Below, one piece after another: positions 11,811 through 25,900 of a stretch of DNA of 64,000 nucleotides. Origin of the DNA: Glandiceps talaboti (lineage: Eukaryota; Hemichordata; Enteropneusta; Spengelidae); NCBI RefSeq assembly GCF_964340395.1, contig NC_135558.1:21819371-21883370 (forward strand), read 5' to 3'. Position 1 is the stretch's first letter. Each line of letters begins with the position of its first letter. Below the pieces are notes generated by a model that was not told the origin of the DNA, searched no databases, and worked only from the letters and a program-made list of their open reading frames with translations. The position numbers and the translations under genes were made by a program.

Positions 11811-12141
11811 CTTTTAGTTGTGTAGATTCCATGGGCATTACCATGGCAACCTTCATCGTTTCCATAGCAAACACTCAAGTTCACTGATTTTGCAGTAATC
11901 AGAATCAAGTTTTGACACCAATAGCCAAAATATTTGCATGGGTACCCTATTTTTTTATTTCAAATTTCGAATAAACATCATTTGAAGAAAATGTTCACAA
12001 AAAATGTAAAGTTGCTTTAAGTTGAAAAGTTGACCACAATTCATGAATCTACTATTTTTCATCAACTATTGACATATCTAGCTTTCATTTATTTCCCAAC
12101 AAAAATTATCAGAGTTTAATGTATTAATACATGATTCAGTA

Positions 12142-12351
12142 TACTGTAAACCTAGAAATGTTCGTGTAAGATTTATTTTCGCTAATTTCGCTACAAAACA
12201 AAAACGCGAAAATAAGTAGTAGCGAAAATATATATTTCTGCATAATGCAATGTACCAGTATGGTTATTAGTGAAAATTAATCTTTGTGAACTACATGAAG
12301 ACTGTAAAATCGCAAAATTTTCTAGTCGTGAAAATATGCAGGTTTACAGTA
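12142..12351. mobile_element. TA-flanked palindromic MITE
   Basis: Terminal inverted repeats tactgtaaacct (12142) and aggtttacagta (to 12351). Internal complementary blocks (ttattttcgc against gcgaaaataa) make most of the element self-complementary. The outer TA may be the target duplication. No coding capacity. Confidence 0.8.
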
Positions 12352-12654
12352 TCATGTGATGAAATACTTTGTTTGTTTTGAAATTTAGTTCTTTTAAAAT
12401 CATCCACAAAATCATTTTATGAAGGTTGAATGCAAATCCTATAATAAACCAAAACTAATATCACTAGAGGGAGCTCTACTTCCAAAATTAGTGCGGGGAC
12501 CCCAAATTGTTTTGTCATATTGTGATATTTCAAGTCTTTGATTACAACTGTCCATATTTTGAAGATCATGTAATGTCATTAAATAATTAATAGTGAGTCT
12601 TGTTAAGATTGCATAGTAACTGTTTGATCCAGGTTATACACATCACAACATCAG

Positions 12655-12757
12655 TTGATGTATAATTTACTGATTGGTCAAGATATCTTCCACTCATTTT
12701 CTGACATCGATTTTGGTCAGGATATCTTCCACTCGTTTTCTGACATCGATGTATAAT
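12655..12757 (-). repeat. Duplicated RNPEP stop-codon region in its own 3' UTR
   Basis: 12655-12711 repeats the end of the RNPEP coding sequence, including the stop-codon segment, with a few changes. 12712-12750 repeats a shorter part of it. Both lie directly after the real stop at 12758-12760 on the minus strand. Confidence 0.88.
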
Positions 12758-12762
12758 TTATT
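12757..12762 (-). terminator. AATAAA overlapping the RNPEP stop codon (candidate poly(A) signal)
   Basis: The minus-strand hexamer contains the TAA stop. Other minus-strand AATAAA hexamers occur at 12172-12177 (inside the MITE) and 12089-12094, and one of these is at least as likely to be the site in use. Confidence 0.3.
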
Positions 12763-12909
12763 GATTGGTCAGGATATCTTGCACTCGTTTTCTGACATTG
12801 ATGTGCAGCTGCTCCTTGGTAGTTTCAAACACTTCTGTGGCTAACTTCTTAGCTGTATCAGAACCTTTCATTAAAGCCTTGTACACTGGTATAGTGTATT
12901 TTTGTTTAC
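12758..12909 (-). CDS. RNPEP: RNPEP exon 12 (terminal)
   Basis: Acceptor tttacag on the minus strand. Encodes [20 protein letters not shown] and [20 protein letters not shown], then TAA. The GKQKYT segment corresponds to the substrate-carboxylate region of the M1/LTA4H-type C-terminal domain. Confidence 0.93.
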
Positions 12910-15010
12910 CTGTAAACAATCAATTATAAGACACATTAAAAGTAGAAGCAATTGACTTCATTTGTCATATATAAACTGTGATTAAGTGTTGACCTTTAGG
13001 CAAGACAGTTCTGTATAGCCAGAAAGACTACTCCATGGGTCAAGATAGGCTAAGCAGATGTAAGAGTATGTATCCATCATATGTAATCAATTGCAAACTC
13101 ATTTGAACACTATAAAAGAAATGCTGAAATTGCAACAACATCACAAATGTTAGAAATCATTGCTTGAAAATTAAAAAACACCACCAATGGCATTGTAGCA
13201 CAACTGTACAGTTTTTAAAAATGTTTATCCATATGCTAGTCCATGCTAACAATAGGTGTTCATTTGCTGAATGACTATCCAGTTGCCTATCCAACCATGT
13301 TGCTATCTTTGCGATATATATATGCGATCATTTGGCTGTTGCTATGGGCATGGTCATGTTGTTAGATATATTTGCATACATTTTAGAATGTTTTTGTTCA
13401 CTTATGTATGAATTCCTGATATTATCTTTGCAATATATGTGATCATTTGGCTGTTGCTATGGGCGTGGTCTTGTTGCTAGGCAAATTTACATACATTTTT
13501 TGAATGTTTATTCAATTGTCTATTAATCCCTGTTGCTATCTTTGTCAAATACACGGCTGTTTGGCTGTTGCTATGGGTGTGGTCATGGTTGCTAGGGTAT
13601 TTGCATACATGTTTTGAATGTTTAATCACTTGCCTACCAGATGGTGTTATTTGACCAAAATATACTGTCATTTGGTTGTTACTAAGGGCGTGGTCATGGT
13701 TGCTAGAGCCAATTTTGTCAAAATGTTTTGAAGAAAATCTTTAAGAAACATCTGAACAAGTTTCAGTCTCATTGACCAAGTACTTTGTGAGATATAAGTT
13801 TTTGACCAAAAATCAACATTTTTACACCTAATTTGAATATCGCTCATGACAGCTTAATATTTCTTCGTCCATACATCCCTAGATGCATTCCCATTAAATT
13901 TCAACCCAATCTGCCCAGTGGTTTTGGAATGATAGATTTTTAACCAAAAAGACACATTTTTAGCCCTAATTTGCATATCACTGATGGGACCATCATATCA
14001 TGAACAAATCTTAGTAAAAACTTAGAAGAATGTTTCACCCAAATTTCAGCCCAATCTGCCCAGTAGTTTTTGAGTTTACTGTTTTTGACCAAAAATCAAA
14101 TTTTTTTTACCCAAATCACAAATCGGTGGTAAGATCATTTTGTTTTGAACAATTTCCCAACTAGACACCTAAGCTAATGGACCCATCAAATATCATGGCA
14201 ATAGGTTCAGTGGTTTTTGACTTTAAGTTGTTTACACATCCACACAGACAGACAGACAGACAGACAGACGCTGGGCGATCCCTATAGCCCTACTGAACCT
14301 CACTTCAGTTGTGCTAAAAACTCAATGTGATAAAACAAAGAACCTTAGAAGTGTTTTTAATAATGACTATTCTTACCTTGACTTTGAAGGAAATCCTTAA
14401 CTTGAGGAAAATCAGCCTGATAGTCGTTCTTTAGAGTGACTTTAGACCAACGAAGTTGAATCTGTTGAAAAAAAAAAATATGTACATCAGTTAGAAGTAC
14501 AAGACAGTTCCATTACACTGACATGAAGCCATACTGTAACTATCACACTTCCATTTTTCAGCAGCTTAAAGGGCCTCTTATTGTAGCATCATTTGCATAC
14601 CTTCTGTGTACGTTGTTTCCCAGTGATATTACGGACTTAAAAATCACAATATATTAATTAAATGTTATCTTGACCATCTCTTTTCAAAAACCCAGACATT
14701 GTGTCTGGTAGTGTGAACTAATGAAATGATTTACATACAGCTTTGCAGATGGTTCTTCAGTAGACTTTGAAGTTTATATTGTTTATGTCATAGATAGCTG
14801 TGGCTTATGTCCAGATTTGCATATGAATGCCTCTCATTGTCATTAATGAGGTGAATGTCATGAAAATCTACTACATTTGTATTTCATTCATTTTGTTAAT
14901 TTATATGCATAAATTTTGCCCCAAATCAAATCAGTATATATTGGGATAACAGTATAAAATATGTATATCAACCTTGATTACAATCAGCTGAGCAGTTTTT
15001 GAGATATAAT

Positions 15011-15065
<55 letters not shown>

Positions 15066-16001
15066 AAGGGTGAGAGAGACTCCCATCACCAATACCTCTC
15101 TGTATGAGGTATAAAAAGTAAAATATTAGGCCGTTGCTTTGGGCATGGTCTTGTTGCTGGGCATATTTGCATTCATTTTTGGAATCTTCATTAATTTGCC
15201 CACCCTTTCCAGTTTTCATATTTGCAATATAAACCATCATTTAGCCGTTGCTATGGGCATTTTTGCATATATTTTTTTGAATATTTAGTCACTTACCCAT
15301 CCCTGTTGTTATCTTTGTAATATGCATCATCATTTCACTGTTGCTAAGGGCATGACCATGGTTGCTAGGACCAATTGTGTCATAATGTTTTCTACCATAA
15401 CTCCAGAAACATCCCCACCAAGTTTTAACCCCATTCACCAGGCAGTTTCAAGATATAAATTTTTAACCAAAATTGAGATTTTTAGATATAAGTTGCATAT
15501 AGCTGATAGGATCATCACATGAATACAGCTTTATCTACACATCCCAAGATGCATCCCCATTAAATTCCTGTGGTAGTTTTGGAATGATAGATTTTGACAT
15601 TTTTTTAGACCTAATTTGCATATTACTTATGGATCATCATGTTATGAACAACACTTAATCTAAATGCCATTAAGAATGTTCCACTCAAATTTCAACCCAG
15701 TCTGCTCCAATTTTTTTGGAATTATGGATTTTGGACCAAAAGGACACATTTCCAGCCCTAACTTGCATATCATGGACGGTATCATTACATTCTTAATCTA
15801 AACACTCTGCCTACTTTCAGACTTGCCCAGTACTTTTTGAGTTTAAGTTTTTTTAAATGAAAAATCACCTTTTTTTTAAACCCAAATCACACACCGATAG
15901 TAAGATAATTTTGATTTGAACAATTTCCCAACTAGATACCCAAGGTAATGCACCCAACAGATATCATGGCAAATGGTCTAGTGGTTTTTGACATTAAGTT
16001 G

Positions 16002-16043
<42 letters not shown>

Positions 16044-16880
16044 GACAGACACATGCCTATAGCACTACTGAACCTTATCAGTTCAGTTGTGCTAAAAAGA
16101 TCCTATGATAATAATAAATACTTGTAAACAATCTTACCTCTGCATTGTGAGAGTGGGAGATCTGTTTGTATGTGTTACTGATATCTTTCATAGGCAAGTC
16201 ACACTTCTCAAGCAGTTGATCAAGGAAATGTAATACTTGATATGTGGGCCATCCATCAATATCCTTAGATATATCCTCACTCTCCTGTTCATTCATAAAT
16301 ACAGAGGTAGGTTAATTGTCAGTGCATAAATGATGACAGAGATTATTGAAAAACAAAGACTACTACTTACAGCAATGTGGAGTTTAAACAATGACAAATC
16401 TCTCAGGTTACACCATCTTTATTTACTGAATAAAGACACATTGTCCATCATTGGGCTGTTGCTATGGGCATGGTCTTGTTGCTAGGCATATTTGTATACA
16501 TTTGAATGTCTACAGCCTCTTTATTGACTGAATAAGGACTTGTCTATTCTTGAACTCTTAAACTCTTAAACTATGACAATATCTCTAATCTAACAATTAC
16601 CATATGACATTAGTTATACTGACACTTTACCTTTCATTGTAACTTCTGGGTAAAACAAATAAGCTGTGAAACACTGGGTTTGCCAAAAATAGCATTAGCG
16701 AATATTTAATATCACTTGATCTATTTTACCTCTCTATCTGCCCAAAATGCAGCAAGTTGTTCTGCTGGTTTGGTCAGAGATTCTCCAGCTGATAAATCAG
16801 GAACATAGTCAGGCCATCCTGGTGTGTTCAACCATTCATCAAGCTTCATCTCATTTCTTATTAGGAAAGCAACAGGAGAG

Positions 16881-16937
<57 letters not shown>

Positions 16938-19900
16938 TACATGCACACACACACACATACATACATACATACATACATACATACACACGCACGCATATAC
17001 ATACACATTCACACACACACACACACATGCTTGCATGCATACACATATACACAACACATACATAAATACATACACACGCACGCATATACATATACATACA
17101 CATTCACACACACACACACATGCTTGCATGCATACACATATACACAACACATACATAAATACATACTACATACTACATTCATCTTCACACTTGGTATCCA
17201 TATTCCTTCCTTCCATCAAAGTAGTCAAGTCTAGCAAATATTTCATTCCAAATGCTTTTACTTTTTTGAAAAATTCTTTGAAATAATAGTCTCATTTATA
17301 TGGAAAAGTTCTTTTTGAATCAACAAACTATCACAGATTTGAAGTGTGACAAAGTCATTAATGCCAGAAGAAGAGTAAACACATTTAAACTTATTATTTT
17401 GTCAAAGTCAAACTTTCAAATGAAGATTCAAGACAATGAATTACTACTGAAACTTTAAAAGGGCAGCCTTCTTATTAAGCCAAATAAAAACAAATTATAA
17501 AATCCTGACTAGTAACTTAATATCACGACCATTCTTAACCAAAGAATATGATATCATATCAAAGAACTGTGATTTCACCAAATAAAACATACAGGAAATG
17601 GTGCACTTTACTCACTCTTTCTCTTTAAGTTCTGGGAAGTATTCAAAGTAGAACTGCAAGAAATCTTCTCCAACGACACTCTGAAATCAATATGAAAACT
17701 AACACTCTGAAAACAATATGAAAACTAACTCTGAAAACAATATGAAAACTAACACTCTGAAAACAATATGAAAACTAACACTCTGAAAACAATATCAAAA
17801 CTAACACTCTGAAAACAATATCAAAACTAACACTCTGAAAACAATATCAAAACTAACACTCTGAAAACAATATCAAAACTAAAACAATGAGTACAGAAAA
17901 CAACTATTTATATAGTAGCAGACCCAAAATCATATAATTTTTCATTTCTTAATTGCAGAAACATGATTGATCAGATTATCTTGTCTTGATTAATTTATCA
18001 CCTCAAAGTTTTCCTAGCATCATCACACCATTTATCAAACCACATTCCAAATAATTTCTGTGGTTAGTATTTTGAGTAAAAATTACATGTTTAGCTTAAT
18101 TACATGTGACAAACAGATTATGAGACAATTAGAACAATGACATTTATTCTTCAACATTTCTCTACATTCAGTCGAGGAAAACATGAAGCATTTTGAGTTG
18201 AAGACAATAATTTACAAAACTGTTAAGTCATGGATAGTTTCCATCTGTACGATGACAGATTGAGCAATAAGATATTATACCGACTCAAGCATAATATATG
18301 AAAACTTGCTTTTCAATCATTGAGGAATAAATGATTTAGATGCATATTGTCATGACATACAAGAAACTGGGTATAAATCTCGTATATTTCACACGTTCAA
18401 CTTGGCTTGCAGTATAAGTATGTAATTCCTTGCCCCTTTACACAGGACTCAAGTCATACAAATCCTAAACCTTGGCTTAACAACATACGGTAGTCACTCA
18501 AAAATCTCTCACCTTGTATTTGAACTTCTCAGCATATGCTTTGAGAAAGTTATCAAATTTTTCAAGACTTCCCACGTGACTCTGTAAAAAGCAGCAAAAG
18601 CAGTAGCCTTTCTCATATGGCGTCTCATTATAAGTATCATCAGGGTCAACACCTGGTTCAATCAAAACTCTCAGTCTATTCAGAGGATGGTCCTGTAATG
18701 ACAAGATAACAGATAGTGATGACACCTGGTTCAATTATAACTCTCAGTCTATTCAGAGGATGGTCCTGTAATGACAAGATAACAGATAGTGATGACACCT
18801 GGTTCAATTATAACTCTCAGTCTATTCAGAGGATGGTCCTGTAATGACAAGATAACAGATAGTGATGACACCTGGTTCAATCAAAACTCTCAGTCTATTC
18901 AGAGGATGGTCCTGTAATGATTAAAGAACCTACCTCTCCATTATCATCCATCTGTTCCCGTAGCAACGCTTGTCCTGTTTTAGCTTCCAAACAAGTGTAT
19001 GCCTCACCAAATGATTCAACACTCATACAGATTCGTCTTTGAGCATACATAGTCAGACCCTCATTTAACCAGAAGTCACTCCAATTAGCATTGGTCACAA
19101 GATTTCCAAACCAACTGTGGGCCTGAAAAAAAGTAAAGACCACCATTATTAAAGAGAACATTACACATTTGTAGCCATATTACATGTAAATATAGGTTGG
19201 CTGAAAGCAGTTGCCAGTAAGTGGTTATTTTATCCATTGACTGTAAATAGATATTTTAAATTATCAGCTGACAGTAAGTGGTTATTTTATCCATTGACTG
19301 TAAATAGATATTTTAAATTATCAGCTGACAGTAAGTGGTTATTTTATCTATTGACTGTAAATAGATATTTTAAATTATCAGCTGACAGTAAGTGGTTATT
19401 TTATCCATTGACTGTAAATAGATATTTTAAATTATCAGCTGACAGTAAGTGGTTATTTTATCCATTGACTGTAAATAGATATTTTAAATTATCAGCTGAC
19501 AGTAAGTGGTTATTTTATCCATTGACTGTAAATAGATATTTTAAATTATCAGCTGACAGTAAGTGGTTATTTTATCCATTGACCGTAAATAGATATTTTT
19601 AATTATCAGCTGACAGTAAGTGGTTATTTTATCCATTGACTGTAAATAGATATTTTAAATTATCAGCTGACAGTGAGTGGTTATTTTATCCATTGACTGT
19701 AAATAGATATTTTAAATTATCAGCTAACAGTAAGTGGTTATTTTATCCATTGACTGTAAATAGATATTTTAAATTATCAGCTGACAGTAAGTGGTTATTT
19801 TATCCATTGACTGTAAATAGATATTTTAAATTATCAGCTAACAGTAAGTGGTTATTTTATCCATTGACTGTAAATAGATATTTTAAATTATCAGTTGCCA

Positions 19901-22900
19901 GTAAGTGGTTATTTTATCCATTGACTGTAAATAGATATTTTAAATTATCAGCTGACAGTAAGTGGTTATTTTATCCATTGACTGTAAATAGATATTTTAA
20001 ATTATCAGCTGACAGTAAGTGGTTATTTTATCCATTGACTGTAAATAGATATTTTTAATTATCAGCTGACAGTAAGTGGTTATTTTATCCATTGACTGTA
20101 AATAGATATTTTTAATTATCAGCTGACAGTAAGTGGTTATTTTATCCATTGACTGTAAATAGATATTTTTAATTATCAGCTGACAGTAAGTGGTTATTTT
20201 ATCCATTGACTGTAAATAGATATTTTTAATTATCAGCTGACAGTAAGTGGTTATTTTATCCATTGACTGTAAATAGATATTTTAAATTATCAGCTAACAG
20301 TGGTGGTTACTTTAGTGGTTGACATTCAGGGTTATTACGTTTTAGCAATTCATAATAAGGGTTTCTTTTTGTTGTTCACATGTAATTTTAGCAGTTGACA
20401 AGAAGTGAAGAAATTGGAATACAATTCTTTGTAGATGATGCTATTCACTATATGCATATTATTTATCTCTATTAGCAAATGTCTGACCTATCACTGCCTT
20501 GTTATGACTGCATGTGATATTATCCAGTCTGACCTATCACTGCCTTGTTATGACTGCATGTGATATTATCCAGTCTGACCTATCACTGCCTTGTTATGAC
20601 TGCATGTGATATTATCCAGTCTGACCTATTACTGCCTTGTTATGACTGCATGTGATATTATCCAGTCTGACCTATCACTGCCTTGTTATGACTGCATGTG
20701 ATATTACCCAGTCTGATCTATCACTGCCTTGTTATGACTGCATGTGATATTATCCAGTCTGACCTATTACGGCCTTGTTATGACTGCATGTGATATTATC
20801 CAGTCTGACCTATCACTGCTTTGTTATGACTGCATGTGATATTATCCAGTCTGACCTATCACTGCTTTGTTATGACTGCATGTGATATTATCCAGTCAGA
20901 CCTATCACTGCCTTGTTATGACTGCATGTGATATTATCCAGTCTGATCTATCACTGCCTTGTTATGACTGCATGTGATATTATCCGGTCAGACCTATCAC
21001 TGCCTTGTTATGACTGCATGTGATATTATCCGGTCAGACCTATCACTGCCTTGTTATGACTGCATGTGATATTATCCAGTCTGACCTATCACTGCCTTGT
21101 TATGACTGCATGTGATATTATCCAGTCAGACCTATCACTGCCTTGTTATGACTGCATGTGATATTATCCGGTCAGACCTATCACTGCCTTGTTATGACTG
21201 CATGTGATATTATCCAGTCTGACCTATTACTGCTTTGTTATGACTGCATGTGATATTATCCAGTCTGACCTATTACTGCCTTGTTATGACTGCATGTGAT
21301 ATTATCCAGTCTGACCTATTACTGCCTTGTTATGACTGCATGTGATATTATCCAGTCAGACCTATCACTGCCTTGTTATGACTGCATGTGATATTATCCA
21401 GTCTGACCTATCACGGCCTTGTTATGACTGCATGTGATATTATCCAGTCTGACCTATTACTGCCTTGTTATGACTGCATGTGATATTATCCAATCTGACC
21501 TATTACTGCCTTGTTATGACTGCATGTGATATTATCCAGTCAGACCTATCCCTGCCTTGTTATGACTGCATGTGATATTATCCAGTCTGACCTATCACGG
21601 CCTTGTTATGACTGCATGTGATATTATCCAGTCTGACCTATCACTGCTTTGTTATGACTGCATGTGATATTATCCAGTCAGACCTATCACTGCCTTGTTA
21701 TGACTGCATGTGATATTATCCAGTCTGACCTATTACTGCCTTGTTATGACTGCATGTGATATTATCCAGTCTGACCTATCACTGCCTTGTTATGACTGCA
21801 TGTGATATTATCCAGTCTGACCTATTACTGCCTTGTTATGACTGCATGTGATATTATCCAGTCTGACCTATTACTGCCTTGTTATGACTGCATGTGATAT
21901 TATCCAGTCTGACCTATCACGGCCTTGTTATGACTGCATGTGATATTATCCAGTCTGACCTATCACGGCCTTGTTATGACTGCATGTGATATTATCCAGT
22001 CTGATCTATCACTGCCTTGTTATGACTGCATGTGATATTATCCAGTCTGACCTATTACTGCCTTGTTATGACTGCATGTGATATTATCCAGTCTGACCTA
22101 TCACGGCCTTGTTATGACTGCATGTGATATTATCCGGTCTGACCTATCACGGCCTTGTTCTGACTGCATGTGATATTATCCAGTCTGATCTATCACTGCC
22201 TTGTTATGACTGCATGTGATATTATCCAGTCTGACCTATCACGGCCTTGTTATGACTGCATGTGATATTATCCAGTCTGATCTATCACTGCCTTGTTATG
22301 ACTGCATGTGATATTATCCAGTCTGACCTATCACGGCCTTGTTATGACTGCATGTGATATTATCCAGTCTGACCTATCACTGCCTTGTTATGACTGCATG
22401 TGATATTATCCAGTCAGACCTATCACTGCCTTGTTATGACTGCATGTGATATTATCCAGTCTGACCTATCACGGCCTTGTTCTGACTGCATGTGATATTA
22501 TCCAGTCTGATCTATCACTGCCTTGTTATGACTGCATGTGATATTATCCAGTCTGACCTATCACGGCCTTGTTATGACTGCATGTGATATTATCCGGTCT
22601 GCCCTATCACTGCCTTGTTCTGACTGCATGTGATATTATCCAGTCTGACCTATTACTGCCTTGTTATGACTGCATGTGATATTATTATCCAGTCTGACCT
22701 ATCACGGCCTTGTTATGACTGCATGTGATATTATCCGGTTAGATTTCCTACATATATGTCTATGCAGTTTTATTTACAAAATGAAAACATGTATGGAATC
22801 AGCTGTAGTAAGTAACAAACAAACAAATCACGAAATAAAAAAGCACTTACAATTTCATGCATAACAACATCAGTGAGTGATTTGTCGCCAACAATCAAAC

Positions 22901-25900
22901 ATGGGGTCACAAAGGTCAAACAAGGATTCTCCATTCCACCAAAAGGGAATGAGGGTGGCATAATAAGAAGATCATATCTTCCCCATACATAGGGACCATA
23001 TAGTTTTTCTGCAGTACTGATGAATTCTTCAACCACACCATCAAATTCTGCTTTGGCTGCTTCCTGTTTCACACAAAAAAATAGAAAATCTAGCAATAAA
23101 CTCAAGAAATAACAACATGAATTATCAGACGGAATTTATCCAACATAAGTTGAAGCATTGAACTTTGTTGCATTCCTTATAAGAAGGAAATAGTGCATGA
23201 TAAAATTGTCCAAGGAAAGCGCTAACAATATCTAACATTGTAAAAAATTAATGTATAAATTGTATTATACTGGTGATAATCAGGGTACAAGAACAATCAA
23301 CCCCTTTGTTTAATATTTTCAAGAGTACAAACAATTAGGCAATGAGTGAAGTATTTTAAGATGTGTGAAAGGCAACCATTAAGTTTAGTTACATTAAATT
23401 AAAGTTAATTGAAATTCTAGTATGGTGGTGAAAACCCATTTAAATTCACTTTCACTTTCACTTTGTTGAGTTATTTTTAGCAATTACCCTTGCCAAAGCT
23501 AGGCTTCCATTAATCTTGTAGAAAGATCTGAATTTGTGCTTGGAAGGTTGCTGAACAAAAGCTAAGGATGTCAGTTCATCTGATGCACAGCTTCAGAAGT
23601 ACTGTCATCTGCTTTTCAAGTTATCAAGAGCACCTTTGGTGCTTAGTGACCTGTGGGGGATTTTTAAAAAAATAGCAGAATTACCCAAGTGTCTAACTGC
23701 TATATTAGACTGATCTGTTCTATATAGCTGAAATATTGAAATATTGGTAACTTTTGTGTAAGTTCTTTAGTGACCACATATTAGTTAAGATTGGGAGACC
23801 CATATATGCTAGTCAAACTTAATTCACTTCACTTTAGTGGCAATCCTTCATTATTATTCACTTGTTAACATCTAAGGAGAGGTATGGTGGCCATTTTGTT
23901 TCCTTTTATTGAGATGGGCTATTTAAGTGTCTTCTTGCATATTAATTTACAACAAATATGACATTTTATGTGCTACTTAACTGATGATAGTTCATGTTAC
24001 ACACCATTGCAATTAATTAAAATAGAATCTAATAATCAATTTACATCTAATGATTACTGACAATACCCATGTGTATTATACACTGACCAATTTGTTTGGT
24101 TCTGTCCAAACCCTGCTCCTCGGACCAATATTAGCAGACTTGATATCACCCACTGCCATGGCAACCAAATATGCAGGGATGGGTTTTGTCATCTTGAATT
24201 TGAATATGTTAGGGTCACCACCATCTGTCCATTCATCAGCACTCATTACGGCTCTCAAACCTTTTAGAACCTGGTAAATAGAATTTAAATACATTAGTTT
24301 TCTATTGGCTGTACTTGTAGTGGTAGAACTCAGTAATAGAAGAGTGAAAAATAGTTGAAATCAACAAAGTATCTTGCATGCAATGAAAACTCTCAGTGTA
24401 GAAAATGAAATGACTTATACAGTATGTAATCAGTGACTCTGTCTTTCTGTCTGCCATGTTACAAAACACATCTATATGACCTAATAATAATATGGCTGAA
24501 GCTTGAATGCAAAGACACTAAAGTCCAATAACATGTATGGTAAACTGCCAAAAGACAGAGTATACGAACATGTACTGCTGCTTTGTCCAAGATTTTACTC
24601 CTTACCTTGACTGTAGCTGAATATGTTGACTTGACAGCGGGTGTATCCACACAAGGAAAGAAGGAACGGTTTAACACTGCCTGGCCTTGAGTATACATGT
24701 ATGGTAGTTTTTTACCTGAAATAATCCAGACATGACAAATAACGGCTACTGATATGTTACAATATTTTTAGAAGAAGTTTTGGGAATCCCAAAGACTGTT
24801 TAACTTTGTAATGGGTGATCCTGACACACTCCACACTCCAGGAACATTATAACTTACCTACTGTTTGTACTGGGTCTCACCAACACACTCCAGGAACATT
24901 GTCACTTACCTACTGATTGTACTGGGCGAACCTGACACACTCCAGGAACATTGTCACTTACCTGCTGTTTGTACTGGGTGAACCTGACACACTCCAGGAA
25001 CATTGTCACTCACCTGCTGTTTGTACTGGGTCTAACCAACACACTCCAGGACTACCATCAGTCACAGTAAAGTTGATCTCTAACTGAAACTGTTCTCCTT
25101 GTTTGCAATCCAATGGGATATGGAGAGCTTTGCCATACTCTGTGAAATCCTTGATTTGAAAGTCTAAAGATTCACTGCTTGGTTTGTGAGTCACCTTGTC
25201 AATCTTCATCGACTCATGAGTATCCAATATCACTGAAATGAAAATGAATATTTCTTGGCTTTTCTTATTTAACTTCTACAATAAAATATATAAGCATACC
25301 GGTATTCCATGATAAGACACAATAGTCCTTTCTCAGTTACAAGGAGAAGTTGACCAGCAAGCTAAAATAGTTGACTACCAGACTAAAATAGTTGACTACC
25401 AGACTAAAATAGTTGACCACCACACTAAAATAGTTTGGACTGTCCTCTAGGCCATGGAGTCTAATTAATATCTGATGTTAAAAACTAGGATTCATCCATT
25501 GTAAGTATTTTGGTTTTAATTAATAAAAGAGACTTGGGTTACAAGAGTCAGAAAGTCAGAAAAATAGCTATGCATTGCTAGTCATGTCTGACCCCTAAAA
25601 ATTATTAACAATATATGGATATTACATTTTGTAATGAAAGTGAAAGTGAAATGAATATAGTTCTTCCACAGACATATGACAACTGATAAGATAACTTATG
25701 GTGATTGTATATACAAACATGTAGTCAGTACACAGCACTACATGACCTTTATTCAGTTGAACTAAAAGACTGTTTCCTAGACTACAAGTGTGACAAGTGG
25801 CTACATGAATTCAGAATGGAATGTTGACATCAAAACTGCAATAAATTGAAGTGGTTGGATCACCCAGTTTGACACGTATACAGGTCAAACTAAATCAGGG

